DNA of 64,000 bases, from positions 5,342,666-5,406,665 of the forward strand of contig NC_081550.1 of the NCBI RefSeq assembly GCF_901000735.1. Direction: 5' to 3'. The notes beneath the pieces were generated by a model that saw only the letters and a program-made list of their open reading frames with translations, ran no database searches and had not been told where the DNA came from. A program made the translations under genes and the position numbers. The DNA comes from Corylus avellana (Eukaryota; Streptophyta; Magnoliopsida; Fagales; Betulaceae). Of this stretch, positions 46,270-58,233 are shown piece after piece; position 1 is the first letter of the stretch; each line of letters starts with the position of its first letter.

Positions 46270-46995
46270 CCGGCTTTTTTTTGAAAATATGGAATTTCTA
46301 TTGATGAAATTTCAAGAGCATAAAGCTCTTACAACATTGAGTATAAAGTTCTAAAAAATCATAGCAAAAAACTATGGTGGTTACAAAGTCATAAAAATGA
46401 CTTCAATCTTTCGTTAACCCATGTACAATTACAATTAAGGGACAGATTTGCTCCGTACAGACTACATCTACGACATGAGTAGCCCAAATACAAATACAAA
46501 AACAAAAATAAAAACAAACTAAAAAAAAAAAAAAAAACTAAAAAACAAAAAATCCGCCCGTGAGAGATAAGCCCACACACTGATGTACTCCCTCCTCAAC
46601 CCGAAGGCGGGGAGAATAAATCCCTCATCAACCCGAAGGCCAGGAGAACATGAAAAAAAAATAATAAAAAAAAACTCCTTAAGCAGCAGCGGAGGAGCAC
46701 GGTATCATAGAGATCCCGAGGAAGACGCACTTTGGCTCATGAAGACGATAAGATTTAAGGTTGAGAAAACTAGATCTGGATCAAGATCTAAATCTACAAC
46801 TTAGATATAAAAATACACCCATCAAAAACAGAAACCGGAAGAGACCATAGGGAATACGCCGAAGCACTACTGCCGAAGAAGAGGGAGGAGGAAAGATCTA
46901 GATCTAGATCTTTTCTCCTCAAAGTTTTTTTGTTTTTGTTTATTGAAGGAAGAGAAGAAAAAAAGTTTCTAGAGAGAAGCCAGAGCCCCTCTCTC
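46270..46995 (-). mobile_element. LINE 3' part, minus strand
   Basis: 46286-46460 is the inverse of the LINE 3' end at 3205-3499 (shared words around 'gtacaattacaatta' and 'cagatttgctcc'). 46700-46960 contains the same GATCTA-rich stretch ('tctagatctagatct') as 2570-2620. No intact coding remains. Confidence 0.5.
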
Positions 46996-47355
46996 TCTAG
47001 AACGTGGCGCGATTGTAAATCAAAATTAATCAAAAGTAATAAAGGGCTGATATGATAAACATGCAAGGTAATTAATAATGTTTAAAGAAAAAAATAATCA
47101 AAACAAATTGACATTGACATTGACATTGGAGATTCTCATCATCATTTTCATCTTCGCATTATTTGGTTCAGTATTTTGCTCTCGGCAACTACTGTGGTGG
47201 CTTTGGTGGGTTCAATGGCGGCTTCTCTTTCGATCTCCATCGGAAACATGTGAAACACAGCTACAAAATCAACAGCAGCCAGGGGATTTTTTAATTTATA
47301 GACAAAAATAATTATCTCCTAATAAAACAAAACTATAATTTAGAATTAAAAGGAA

Positions 47356-48083
47356 AGGGTAAAGTCCATATACGCCCTCAAACTATCACTCAATTGACAA
47401 TATTCCTAAACTTTCAATTGTGACAATTTCCCCTCCAAACTACCAAAGCATTGTCAATGTCCCCCCCAAGACTAGCAATAAGATAAAAATGCCCCTATAG
47501 ATTTCTCAATAAGACAAAAATACTCCTATAAATTGAAAAAAAAAATTGATTTTTTTTAAAAAACGAAAAATTTTAATTTAAAGATAATATTTTTTTTTAA
47601 AAAAAATTTTAACAAAAATTTTTTAATTTTTTTTTTAAAATGGAAATTTTTATTTAAAAAAAAACTATTTTTTTATTTAGTTTTAAAAAACAAAAAATTT
47701 CATTTTATTAAACGAAAATTTTATTTTTTTTAAACGTAAATTTTTATTTAAATAAAATTATAAAAACAAAAATTAAAAAAAAAAACGAAAATTTTCAATT
47801 TTTATATATAAAAAAAAAATCGAAATTCTTTAATTTTTTTTCTTATAAAATTGATTTAAAAAAAAAAAAAAAAAATTGGCCATCGTTTGGATTTTTTTGT
47901 TTTTTGGTTAGTTTTAGGTTTTTTTCTAGAGGTTTTTTTTTTTTTTTTTAAGGTAATTTCGTCATTGGGGGAACATTGACAATTTTTGGTAGTTTGGGGG
48001 GGACATTGTCACAATTGAAAGTTTGGGGGGGACATTGTCAATTGAGTGGTAGTTTGAGGGGTTATGTGAACTTTTCTCAAAAG
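47356..48083. mobile_element. Large AT-rich fold-back MITE
   Basis: The left arm ('aactatcactcaattgac', 'ctttcaattgtgacaat', 'caaactaccaaagcattg') is mirrored at the right end (948-1060 bases from 47000: 'ttggtagtttggggg', 'attgtcacaattgaaag', 'attgtcaattgagtgg'). The middle, 47530-47880, is almost only A/T with aaaatttt symmetry. About 730 bp, no coding capacity. Confidence 0.7.
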
Positions 48084-49500
48084 AAAAAGAAAAAAAAAAA
48101 AGAATATAACTTACTATTCTATTTTTGAACAAAGGAGTTATCTTCATTGATATAAAATTAATCTGGAGCAAAAGGCTTCATCATACAATACCAAAGATAT
48201 AAGTTGAAAACTCTACAACATCAACACTATCTATGTCATATCCAATAGCTTATAGGACTATTACAAAACAATACTTTAGAAATGTCATAATGAATGTATA
48301 TAGACCTGTAACATAAACCGACAAATCACTTCTCTAGTTGCTATCTCTTTCATCAATGACAATTCTTCCATAAACTTGGTAACTCCTCCGTCATCAGTCA
48401 ATAATTTGTTTTCATAAAAGAACCAGAAGAAAACAAAATACCTACCGAAAACCATTTTGTTATTTTAAGCAAAACCTAAGAAAACAATAAATCCAGGACC
48501 TTTTGCTGCCAAAGCAACAGGAGACTTGTCTTATTCAAAAGCAATAACGAAAATACAGAATCTAAAAAATATATCACTCCCAGTGACGACGTCATTGACA
48601 TTTTGACGCGTGGCTGGCAGAATGATGCATGAAGGCCGATAGCTGGAAGATGGATGGCCGGTGAGTACGGTGAGCGGTAGCTTGGATGGACGGAACTGAT
48701 GAGAAAACCAGATCTGATTCTGAGGAAAATAGATCTAGAGACCCCATCAAATTTGGTGGGATGGCAGTGCGTAGAACATGACATGCCGGTAAAGAGTTTG
48801 GACGGGGAATTTAAGCAAATGAGGAAAGAAGAGAGGGGAAGAGAAAGGAAGAGGGGGAGGAGGAGAAGGTTTCCCTCCTCCCCTGCACTTTCCATTCTAA
48901 GAATATACACAATTAAAAAAAAAAAAAAAAGTATTAGAATTGAGAGCCCATTCTATCTAGATGTGGTGTATGTAAAACTCTATTTTGCAGCCTTCAATGA
49001 AAATTTGACACATCAAGTAAAAACATAAAATACAATGGAGATGAAAACACTGTATCTTTAATTCAAATCAATCCCATGTACTTTTCCATTCATTCTAACT
49101 CAATGCCCACCACTCATCCACCTTAGAGCCCCCGACACCGAAGTCTCAAAAACCAACTAAGATGGTGGCTTTGGTGGTTCTGTCAGCGATTTTATTAATG
49201 AGTATTTTGTCAAAAAAAGAGAAATTATTTGATTTGAACAGTTATATTATTTTTTGGTGTTTTAAGCTAAAATGTTTACTTTTTATTGAGGGGTGCAAAA
49301 TACTACACTTACACCACAACCGTATTAAAGTTATTCTCATTAGGATTTCTAATCTCGATCAGCAGCAGCAGGACTCCAACAACTATTCATACCACAAAAT
49401 AAAGAAACAAAGGAAAACAAAATGCTTATGTATGTATGCATGCATTTGCAGGCAGCATACCACAAAAGAAAACAATGGAAAAAACATGAAAAACAAAATG
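48084..49500 (-). mobile_element. Degenerate LINE-like sequence and spacer
   Basis: 48115-48190, read on the minus strand, resembles a LINE 3' end ('gcttttgctccagat', 'atatcaatgaaga'). 48590-48900 contains GATCTG/AGATCTAG words and a GA-rich stretch like the other LINE remnants here. An open frame on the minus strand in this stretch lacks recognisable domains. 49000-49500 is spacer. Confidence 0.35.
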
Positions 49501-49504
49501 CTTA

Positions 49505-49928
49505 TGTATGCATGCATTGCAGCACCGTCTGCAAAGAAAGCGTTTTAATTAGTAATGGTAATGAAGTAGGAGCGTTGGGAGCTAGAATAGTGTTACACGG
49601 AAGAGTAAAGTATCGGCAGATGGGTGGCTAGGTTGGATGTACGAGTGTATTGAGTAGAGTCAACGTGACCTGCACCTATCAAAATTCAATTATGTGACCT
49701 GACACCTGTCGGCGTGTGTAGGTAACCACCCCCAAACTATAGTTACTGACCAAAGTGGGTCATCCCCTTTTACCCTTCTCCTCTTTCAATTTCAAAGATA
49801 AAACAAAAGGGCAAAGTGGGTCATGTGTAAAAACTTTCCTACTCTATATATGTATACGATTTGGGTGTGTGTTGCCTCCATCTTAACCTCCTTCTTCTTC
49901 TTCTTCTTCTCTGAGATATTTCTCCTCC
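49505..49928 (+). promoter_or_regulatory. Promoter region of the intact FAR gene
   Basis: 49510-49650 is homologous to 8646-8745 upstream of the other FAR locus ('gcatgcattgcagca', 'gtgttacacgg'). A clear TATA box (ctatatatg, 49844-49852) lies about 80 bases before the ATG, followed by a CTT-repeat leader. Conservation points to shared expression control of the two paralogs. Confidence 0.55.
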
Positions 49929-52900
49929 ATGGAGTTCGGAAGTGTAGTGCAGCACCTTGAAAACAAGGCCATTTTGGTCACTGGTGCCACTGGTTTTCTG
50001 GCAAAGAGTATGTATATATATATATATATATATACACACACATATATGCAAATGACATATTTCTTTGTGTGTGTGTAGTAAAATGATTTTGGTTATAACG
50101 TTAAGCTTGTATATGGATGCAGTTTTTGTGGAGAAAGTGCTAAGGGTACAGCCAAATGTGAAGAAGCTCTACCTTCTCCTAAGAGCCCCGGATGCTAAGT
50201 CAGCCGCACAACGTTTTCGTAGCGAGGTAAATGCGAGAATAACTTTTATAAGAAATTAGCACAAATTAAATTTTTGTGCCTTCTAATAAAAGAACATCAC
50301 ACTAAACATAATAAACACTAAAAATACTGGATTTTTCTCCCATTATGTTAAACCTATAGACAAAACCATAATCCCCATTCGATAAAGACAAAATCTCTAA
50401 TCCCACAATCGAAAGCGACTGCCAGCTTCGGATTGCCATAGGAATTTTTTTGAACCTAATCTATAAAAATAACATATGTCTATTTTTTTAATCATTTATG
50501 AGATGCGTATGAGTTTTTAATCAAATTTATTTTAACTTTGTCCATTCTATTAAAAAAAATGTGTATCTCATATGTTCAAGTGACACTCACTTTTATAGGT
50601 TAGGTTGAAGAAAATATATATAAAAATAGGAAGAGTTAGATATGTTAATTAGTGGTGGACAGAGAAAAACAAATTAAAAAAGAAAAAGAAAAAGTGTATT
50701 TCAATGTTACAAGTCTAATAATTAGTAATAATTATTGACCTTGAATCCTATAGTATACTATATGGCTTCATTTCCTTTCACTTTTTGGCAGTTAAAATCA
50801 TGGCTTACACATATATGTTTGATGATTTTGAGTCCACAACATGAGAGAAAGTGTCATAATACAATTAAATGATTAAATTCGCATATTTTTATTAGCTTAA
50901 GATCTTGAGACAAGTGATAATTAATTTAATATGATATCAGAGCCAAAACTTTTAAGTCCATTTCAATTAAATATTTTAATTATTGGACTTCACCTATTAA
51001 AAATGAGTTTGAGTCTAGAGGAGTATTAAAATATAATTAAATAATTAAATTAATATCTTTCTATTAGCTTAAATTTTTGGGACAAATAGTAATTTAACAA
51101 TGATTATAATTTTGTAGATCATAGAGAAGGACTTGTTTAGAGTGCTGAAGGAAAAATGGGGTAAGAATCTTTCTTCTTTTATCTCTGAAAAGGTAAGTGT
51201 GCTGCCTGGGGACATCTCTCTTGAAGACTTGGGCTTGAAGGATTCAAGTTTGAGGGAAGAGCTCTGGAATCAAATTGATGTCATTGTCAACTTAGCTGCA
51301 ACTACCAATTTTGATGAAAGGTAATTAATTATGTAGTGGTAAAATATATATTCTATATTAATTAAGTTCTTTTTTTTTTTTTTAAATAATAATAATTTAG
51401 GTTTGATCGTAAATCATTTATATTAATTAAGGCTTTATTTAGTTTAAATTTTTCTTGTTCACCACTTTTGTTAGCTTCTCTTGCTTTCTTTGCTATTGCT
51501 ATAATTACATATAAAATGTTTAATATTCAGTAGCTAGTTTAGTGACTTGAAAAAAAAAAAAAAAAATAATAATATATTATTTTGTTAATGTCACATGCAG
51601 ATATGATGTTGCATTGGGCGTCAATACATTAGGAGCTAAGCATCTTATAAGCTTTGCTAAAAAATGTGTTAGAATCCAAGTGATTCTCCATGTATCGACA
51701 GGTAATTAGTCAAATCCTTTCTAATTATTATTATTATTATTTGTTTTTTTCTTATTTTGTTTTTATATGTGGTACCCGTGGGAGGATGAGACAGAACGAA
51801 AAATTATTTCCTATTTAATTATTTGATTTGTTTAATATTTCAATTATTAAAATTTTGAATTTCTAATCATTTAAATGGAGAAAATGGAGGATAATGGAAG
51901 ATATCGAAAATGAGTGTGGTGTTGGAATTGGGTGTCCTTTAATGGGTGTCCTTTAATGCTCTTTCCATATCTAATTATGTGAAAGTAGTATTGATTTCCT
52001 CGAACGGTTCGCTTTCTTGGAATAAATATTGGGTATATATATAGACTAGGTTTAATGCCTGTTATTAATTAATTACAAGTGTCTTTTCAGCCTATGTATG
52101 TGGGGAAAAAGGAGGACTTATATTAGAGAAGCCATTTCGCATGGGTGAAACACTCAATGGGACCCTCGGATTAGACGTGGAAGCAGAGATAAAGCTTGTG
52201 GAGGAAAAACTGAACGTCTTTCGAGCCATTGGAGCTACTGAAAAGGAAATTACGATGGCCATGAAGGACATGGGCATGGAAAGGTATGCCATACTTATTA
52301 ATTATGCATGGGATATATCTATATATATATCTATATATATATATATTGAGACAGTTCTCAACCCTAATAGTAATTTAATTCTAAAGCCAACTAAGAGTAA
52401 AAATAGATAAGAAGTGGAAGGCGCCGTTCCACCTCCGATACCTAAAACAATATTTTCAAAACAAAGAATAACACAATAAAAAAAGCAAAAATTATCTAAT
52501 CCAATTGTTAATAATTATTTGTTCAAATTGTTAGCAATTTAAATAACTTGTGAGAAAGTTTATATATAAGAGTCACATGTTGAGGTAGCTAGGTAGTAGA
52601 GCAACTCCCTTACGGGCATATAATGTATCCTTATCCTTTACAACGGTAGCATGAGACAACATATATTTAGGGGTGTTCAGATTAATCGTTTATCACCTAC
52701 TGACCGACAATTGACTTTCGGCAGTCGGTGGAATAAAAATATTGTTTCGACGTCGGTTAACTGCCAATTAACTGACTTAACTGATTTTTCAAGTGAAATT
52801 TAAATTTTATCTGGTAGGTTTCCTAGTTGTTTTGTTCAACTAATTTGTTGTTGTCTTTTTTGTATGTGTTTTGTTGATTTATTTTTTCTTTTATTTTCAA

Positions 52901-55900
52901 GCATATGTTTTATTGATTTTATAGTTACAAGAAAGTTGATAAATCTCAACATAAAAACTTGTAACCGACAATTAACTAATTTAACATACCACTCATTAAG
53001 TGAAAAAGTCAAAACTATTCATTGTCAGTATAAAGTTAGTTAATTAATTGATTTAACATACTTGCTAGAATTGATAGGCAAAAATGTTGCTGATGACATC
53101 CATCGAATCGATACCCATCTCTACATAGGTTACCGTTGAGATATTTCCTACAGATATTCCAACAATAGCGAACCGATATCCATCCCCTGGCCCTACATAA
53201 GTTACCGTTGAGATGTCTCTTTATTTGTTAATGGCTAGACGGGTCATTGGCTCATACACTTGAACATCTTAAATTGCTATCATGTATGTACATAATACAT
53301 TGAATGCTTAGAACTTAGAAGCAAAAAAGGGTACGTATTAATTGAATATGACGTCCATGTGAGCCATTGCAATCCGAACATGTATAATTTCTGGGCATTA
53401 ATTGTAGTCTTCAGAATCAATATCTAGCCAAGACTGATCCGGATCCCCTCCCATTGGAGATTTTCCAATTATTTATTTTGGCTATCCAACAGCTCACACC
53501 CCGCCACGTGTTCTACTCAATTTTAAATACTAAAATATTAATTATTTTTTTTAAAAAAATAAAAATAAAAATAAACTAATAAAAATTATAGGGTGGCTGG
53601 ATCACCTCATGTTTGCCATAGGGGGTGGCTGGACCACCTCCTGGTGCTACGGGGGTGGCTTTGGCCACCCCCAACTGGCCCTTGGGGGTGGCCGAATCAG
53701 GTAGGGTTGCCGGCCACCCCTTATGGGAAAAATGGGGGTGGTCCGGCCACCCCATAGTTTTTATTAGTTTATTTTAATTTTTATTTTCTTTTTAAAACTT
53801 AATTAATATTTTATTATTTAAAATTGAGTGGGATAGTTGGCGTGATATGGGCTGTTAGATGAAAGTTGGATGGCCAAGATGAATAATTGGAGAATCTCCA
53901 ATTTACCATCCACCAAGACATCTTGATACAATTCTCATTTGACATAGGAAAAACCAGAGGGGCTAAAAGATTCTCAGTTTTTAGGAGAGATTTTCAGGTC
54001 ATTTTCTTAATCAATGAGTTTGTATTTTAGGAGCAGAAATTGATAGTTTATTAATTAAAGGGATGGATGCAAATGGGTTTGGAGTTTTGACAAAAAATAA
54101 AAATTTTGTGGTTAGAAAAGTTTATTTTTGTAGTACCATCATCAACTTTGATGTCAATTTGTTATGATATCAACGAAATCACTTTTTAAAACTCAATAAA
54201 TTATTAGTTGAAATTTCGGGGAAATTTACAAAATTCTTTTAAACTTTTACGTGTTTTTGAAAGTATCATCGAAATTAAAAATTTCTCAACTAAAAGTATC
54301 GAACTTTCAATTTCTTTTAATTATCTTATTCTGTTTGAATTTTTCGTTAATATTTTCAAAACTTTACAGAGATTTTTTTGAAGTTTCCCCTAAAATTCCA
54401 AACAAGAAGACTGATTTTACATTTATTTCTTAATCATATATTAGAGCTATCTTGGGATTTCAATAATCATGCTTGGTAAGTTTTATCTACTCTTCCAACT
54501 CAATTTAACAAAAGCAACAAAAAAAGCCTATTTCAAACGACAGAAAGAACTAGAACTATATGTTCCTCATTCATTCCATTGTATCAATAAAAGCACAAAA
54601 GACCATTTTATTTCTTTTCTCCTTTAGTTTTGGCCGACAGATTATCTCCAGGACTCTGATTAGAACATTAATTAACTAATTACGTATACCCAGTGTCGAA
54701 ATATAGGGTGAGATATATAATAAGAGAGAGAGAGAAAAGAGGCATACAAAGGTCCTTCGATTTCTTTTTCTAATTTTCTAATAAACAATGTAATTGTTGT
54801 TCTTGTGATTTTGTTGTACGTGTAATATCCATTAGACATTCAATTTCTCTGTTCAGTTTCTAATAAAACGAGAGTTTTAATTTCTTCAAATATTAATGAT
54901 CAGGGCAAAGGTTTATGGATGGCCAAACACATACGTATTTACAAAAGCATTGGGAGAAATGCTGATTGGGCACCTGAAAGAAAATCTATCAGTGGTAATC
55001 GTACGGCCCACCATTGTAACCAGTACTTACAGAGAACCCTTCCCCAGCTGGATTGAAGGTGTCAGGTAATTAAGAACACAAAAATCTTCCTTATTATAAA
55101 TATGTGCATGCAATGAGTTTATCTTGTTTTTCTTTTCATTAGTGTAACTGTATTTTCTTGTTTGGTTATCGAGAAACTAAATAAGAAAATTGTATGATTA
55201 ATTGCTTGCTTATTTGTGTTTCAGGACTATTGACAGTCTAATTGTTGGGTATGGTAAAGGAAAACTAAAATGCTTCCTTGGGGATCTTCAGGGAGTCATT
55301 GATTTGGTGAGATTTGGTTTAAGCCATTCATCACTCATTATATATTAATTAAGCATGCATGATATGGGAGCTCCAGCTTTACCCGACCCGTGTGAATGAG
55401 ACACTTTGCACAATGTCCTGTGGATCTAGTCGGGGTGAAGTCCCGTTTAAAAAAGAAAAAGAAAAAAAAGAAATTATATTCATGAATCATATTAATTTTC
55501 TCGATACAAAATAAATGAATAAATATGAAATAATGCTTGCAGATACCGGCTGACATGGTGGTAAATGCTATAATCGTAGCCATTGTGGCTCATGCAAATC
55601 AGCCTTGTGATATAATTTACCAACTGGGGTCTTCAATAAGAAATCCTATGAGAAACATCAATCTTCAAGATTTCGGTTTCCGTTACTTTACTCAAAAGCC
55701 TTGGATAAGTAAGGATGGAAAACCTGTCGTGGTTGGCAAGATGTTAGTGTTAAGCAACATGGATAGCTTCCGCAGATACATGGCAATTCGTTATTTGCTT
55801 CCATTAAAGGTTCGTTCTATCTAAACCCTTTTTATGCTATATATATATATTAATCATATCAGTGAGATTATTTATGTTTTTTTTTTCTTATAGGGACTAG

Positions 55901-56282
55901 GATTGGTGAATGCAGCATTTTGTCAGTATTTCCAGGGAAGGTATCTTGATCTCAGTCGAAAGATTAACTTCGCGATGCGATTGGTGGACCTTTATGAGCC
56001 TTATTTGTTCTTCCAGGGCATGTAAGACTGGTTTATTTTATTTTAATTTGGAAATAATTAATTAACCAGATGATCATCACCAAAACATATATTAATTAAT
56101 ATAATTTTTTTTTTTTTTCTTCATATAGGTTTGATGACATAAACTCGGAAAAGCTGCAAATGGCAGTAAGAGAGAGTGCTGCAGATGCAGATTTGTTTTA
56201 CTTCGATCCAAAGTGCGTGGATTGGGAAGACTACATGATTAATGTCCATTTTCCTGGTGTGGTAAAGTACGTTTTCAAGTAA
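49929..56282 (+). CDS. FAR: Alcohol-forming fatty acyl-CoA reductase (complete)
   Basis: It reduces long- or very-long-chain acyl-CoA to primary alcohol with NADPH, feeding wax, suberin or pollen-wall lipid. Ten exons: 49929-50007, 50123-50226, 51118-51320, 51601-51701, 52091-52283, 54904-55065, 55225-55306, 55543-55809, 55894-56021, 56129-56282 (TAA); all GT-AG; 1473 bases, 490 residues, the usual plant FAR length. Seen: nucleotide-binding TGATGFLA (18-25), active-site Y237-V-F-T-K241, '[20 protein letters not shown]', and the C-terminal FAR domain from about 398 ('[11 protein letters not shown]', '[14 protein letters not shown]') to the end 'GVVKYVFK'. There is no plastid transit peptide, so it is closer to the CER4/FAR3 or FAR1/4/5 type than to MS2/FAR2; which one cannot be decided here. 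Intron 5 is 2.6 kb and holds a fold-back MITE. A paralog of the split gene at 9046/24394. Confidence 0.96.
50821..51110 (+). repeat. Repeat in FAR intron 2 with retroelement-like motif
   Basis: Two similar segments (about 50860-50945 and 51030-51105) share 'aattaaat', 'ttattagctta' and 'gggacaa(g/a)t'. Between them stands 'aatatgatatcagagcc', similar to the tRNA-Met primer-site word of LTR retroelements. A reverse-orientation relative occurs near 16500 and 18720. A dispersed repeat, class uncertain. Confidence 0.35.
53454..53902. mobile_element. Fold-back MITE with GGTGGC core in FAR intron 5
   Basis: The left arm ttggagattttccaattatt with 'ggctatccaac' is the inverse of the right arm, whose reverse reads ttggagattctccaattatt with 'ggccatccaac'. 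The core (53590-53760) is rich in ggtggc and gccaccc. Same design as 3698-4322 and 37731-38090. No effect on the coding exons. Confidence 0.75.
54205..54400. repeat. Fold-back family fragment in FAR intron 5
   Basis: The order 'ggggaaatttacaaaatt', 'aaagtatcatcgaa', 'cgaactttcaatttc', 'tttcgttaa', ending 'gaagtttcccctaa', matches the repeats at 44500-44920. The ends are short inverted copies of each other (ggggaaa / tttcccc). Confidence 0.5.
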
Positions 56283-58233
56283 TACGTACCCACAACTGCG
56301 CTATAGTGTAATAGTAATATTGCGTTTCCAAAACGTGGATTTGGATTTTGAAATATATATTTGTGTTCTTAGAGCAATTTATCTTGTTAGTTTTGCTCTA
56401 AGGCTTGCAATATGATAAGTTTAAGAACTTTTGTCAAGTGTATCAATTATTATAATATAATATTCTAGTATATTTCTACAGGAATATGATGGGTTTGTGG
56501 CTAATATGATAAGGTCATAAATGGAGAAACATCTACTTTCGTTTTGTAATTTTTTTTTTTTTAATATGAATGAGATTTTTTTTTTTATTAGAGAGATAAA
56601 AAACAAAGTAGAAACTGTACTCCAACTTATAGACAATGACAAACGAGATGTTGTTAATAGTGACCAACAAGCAACGACCAATGTCATTATCGTCGCTAAT
56701 AGCTTTAGAACTCGAAACGAGATGTCGTCGTTGATGACTTATCATCAGTGACGACTTTAAGTCATTGCTGATAAAAACTTTATCAGGGCCAAAAAAATGT
56801 TTAAGATCGTCTCTAATATCTTTGAAACCCAAAATGAAATGTCATCGATAACTAATTATCAGCGACGATTTCGTGTTGTTGCTGATAATTAGTCACCAAC
56901 AACGATCTAAAGTTCTAGCTGATGATTGATAAACTTTTTTTTTTTTTTTTGTCAATTGCTTTAATTTGTACTGATTATGGCATATCAGCAAGAATCATGC
57001 ATAACCATGAGAGAGAGGGGGTTAAATTTCAAAACAATTGGCCCAAAAGCATCATATCAAAGTCACGAGCACCAACATGAGACTTTTGGGTAGAATGGGC
57101 CCACTTTGCTGGGTTAGATTTCGGCTCAACAAGAGCGACCCACTCTGGGCTTCCTCTGCTCTCAAAACGAAAAGCCCACAAGCCCACATCAATCCTATCC
57201 TATCAATTGAATGGTCCCATTTCCAGCTCCAACAGGTTCCTCAGGTTTCAAAAATCAAAGTAGACGGCCGTTATCACTCTTAGAGCAACTCACACAATCT
57301 GCCCGGAGTCTTCACCAATGGAATATTTGGGACTCTTTGAGCTCTTCTCAAACACTCCCCTAACATTGACGTCTCACGAAGATTTTGCTCTGTTCATAGC
57401 ATCATAGGACAATTAGAGAGATTCTAAAAACTTTTGCAACTCGAGGGCACAACCTCTCCCATCCCTACGACTTCTTCCTTCCCGTACGAACAATGCCTCT
57501 TCAACCCTCCAACTCAATGAACATAAATTATCTACATACAAGTTTAATAAATTGACATAAATTATCTACAAACAAGTTTAATAAATTGACATGTATCTCT
57601 TCACATGTGAGAATCACGTGTTTTTTTAATAGCACGAATAAAAAAGCATGTACTTCTCACATACTTTAAGAACACGTCACTTTATCAGACTGATTTGTAT
57701 GAATTAGCTAAAGCCTTTATTTCCTAACGATTTTCAAATAATTATGCCGTTGACACTTCTCTCATAGCCCCCTCCTCTACTCACTTAGCCCATCTCTCCC
57801 CCCCTCAATGTAAGGCAAGGCAAAAAGGAAGAGATACTCTGCCTTTTGGGCTATATCCAATGAGCATATTCCAAGTAAACAGCCTTGTGGCTCTTTAAGC
57901 AACATCCGCAAGTGTTAACAAATATAATCAATAAACAAGAAGTTGCAATCCATATTGTTGTTGGAAACTTGGTTTTTAATTATCTTGATTAATTATTATA
58001 CAGTATAACATTGGGTTACAAGACAATTTATCAACTCCATGATGTAGACTAAGAAAAGGCAAAAATCCTCAACTGTAGGTGTTGATTGCATGAAGACCAC
58101 TGCAAGTGTTTAAAAACGTTAACTTACAATAGGCCATTGCTGCTGCTGCTGCTTTACTCCATCTGACTTGATCAAGGGCATCTCCCAAGCAGTCCATGAC
58201 AAAGAAGCAAGTGAAGGCTTTTATTAAAAAGCA
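56283..58233. other. Spacer between FAR and PRORP, with a CACTA-like patch
   Basis: 56380-56510 is homologous, in inverse orientation, to the 3' flank of the minus-strand FAR half (24190-24390; shared 'aagaacttttgtcaagtgta'). 56690-56935 has repeated 'cagcgacgat', 'tgctgataa' and 'atcatcagtgacgact' words in both orientations, like subterminal repeats of a CACTA-type element, with no clear termini. The rest shows no gene. 58020-58233 is probably the PRORP 3' untranslated region. Confidence 0.5.

Noticed and set aside
48476..48910. 144-residue minus-strand frame
   Set aside because: No recognisable domain; located in GATCTA-rich LINE-like sequence.
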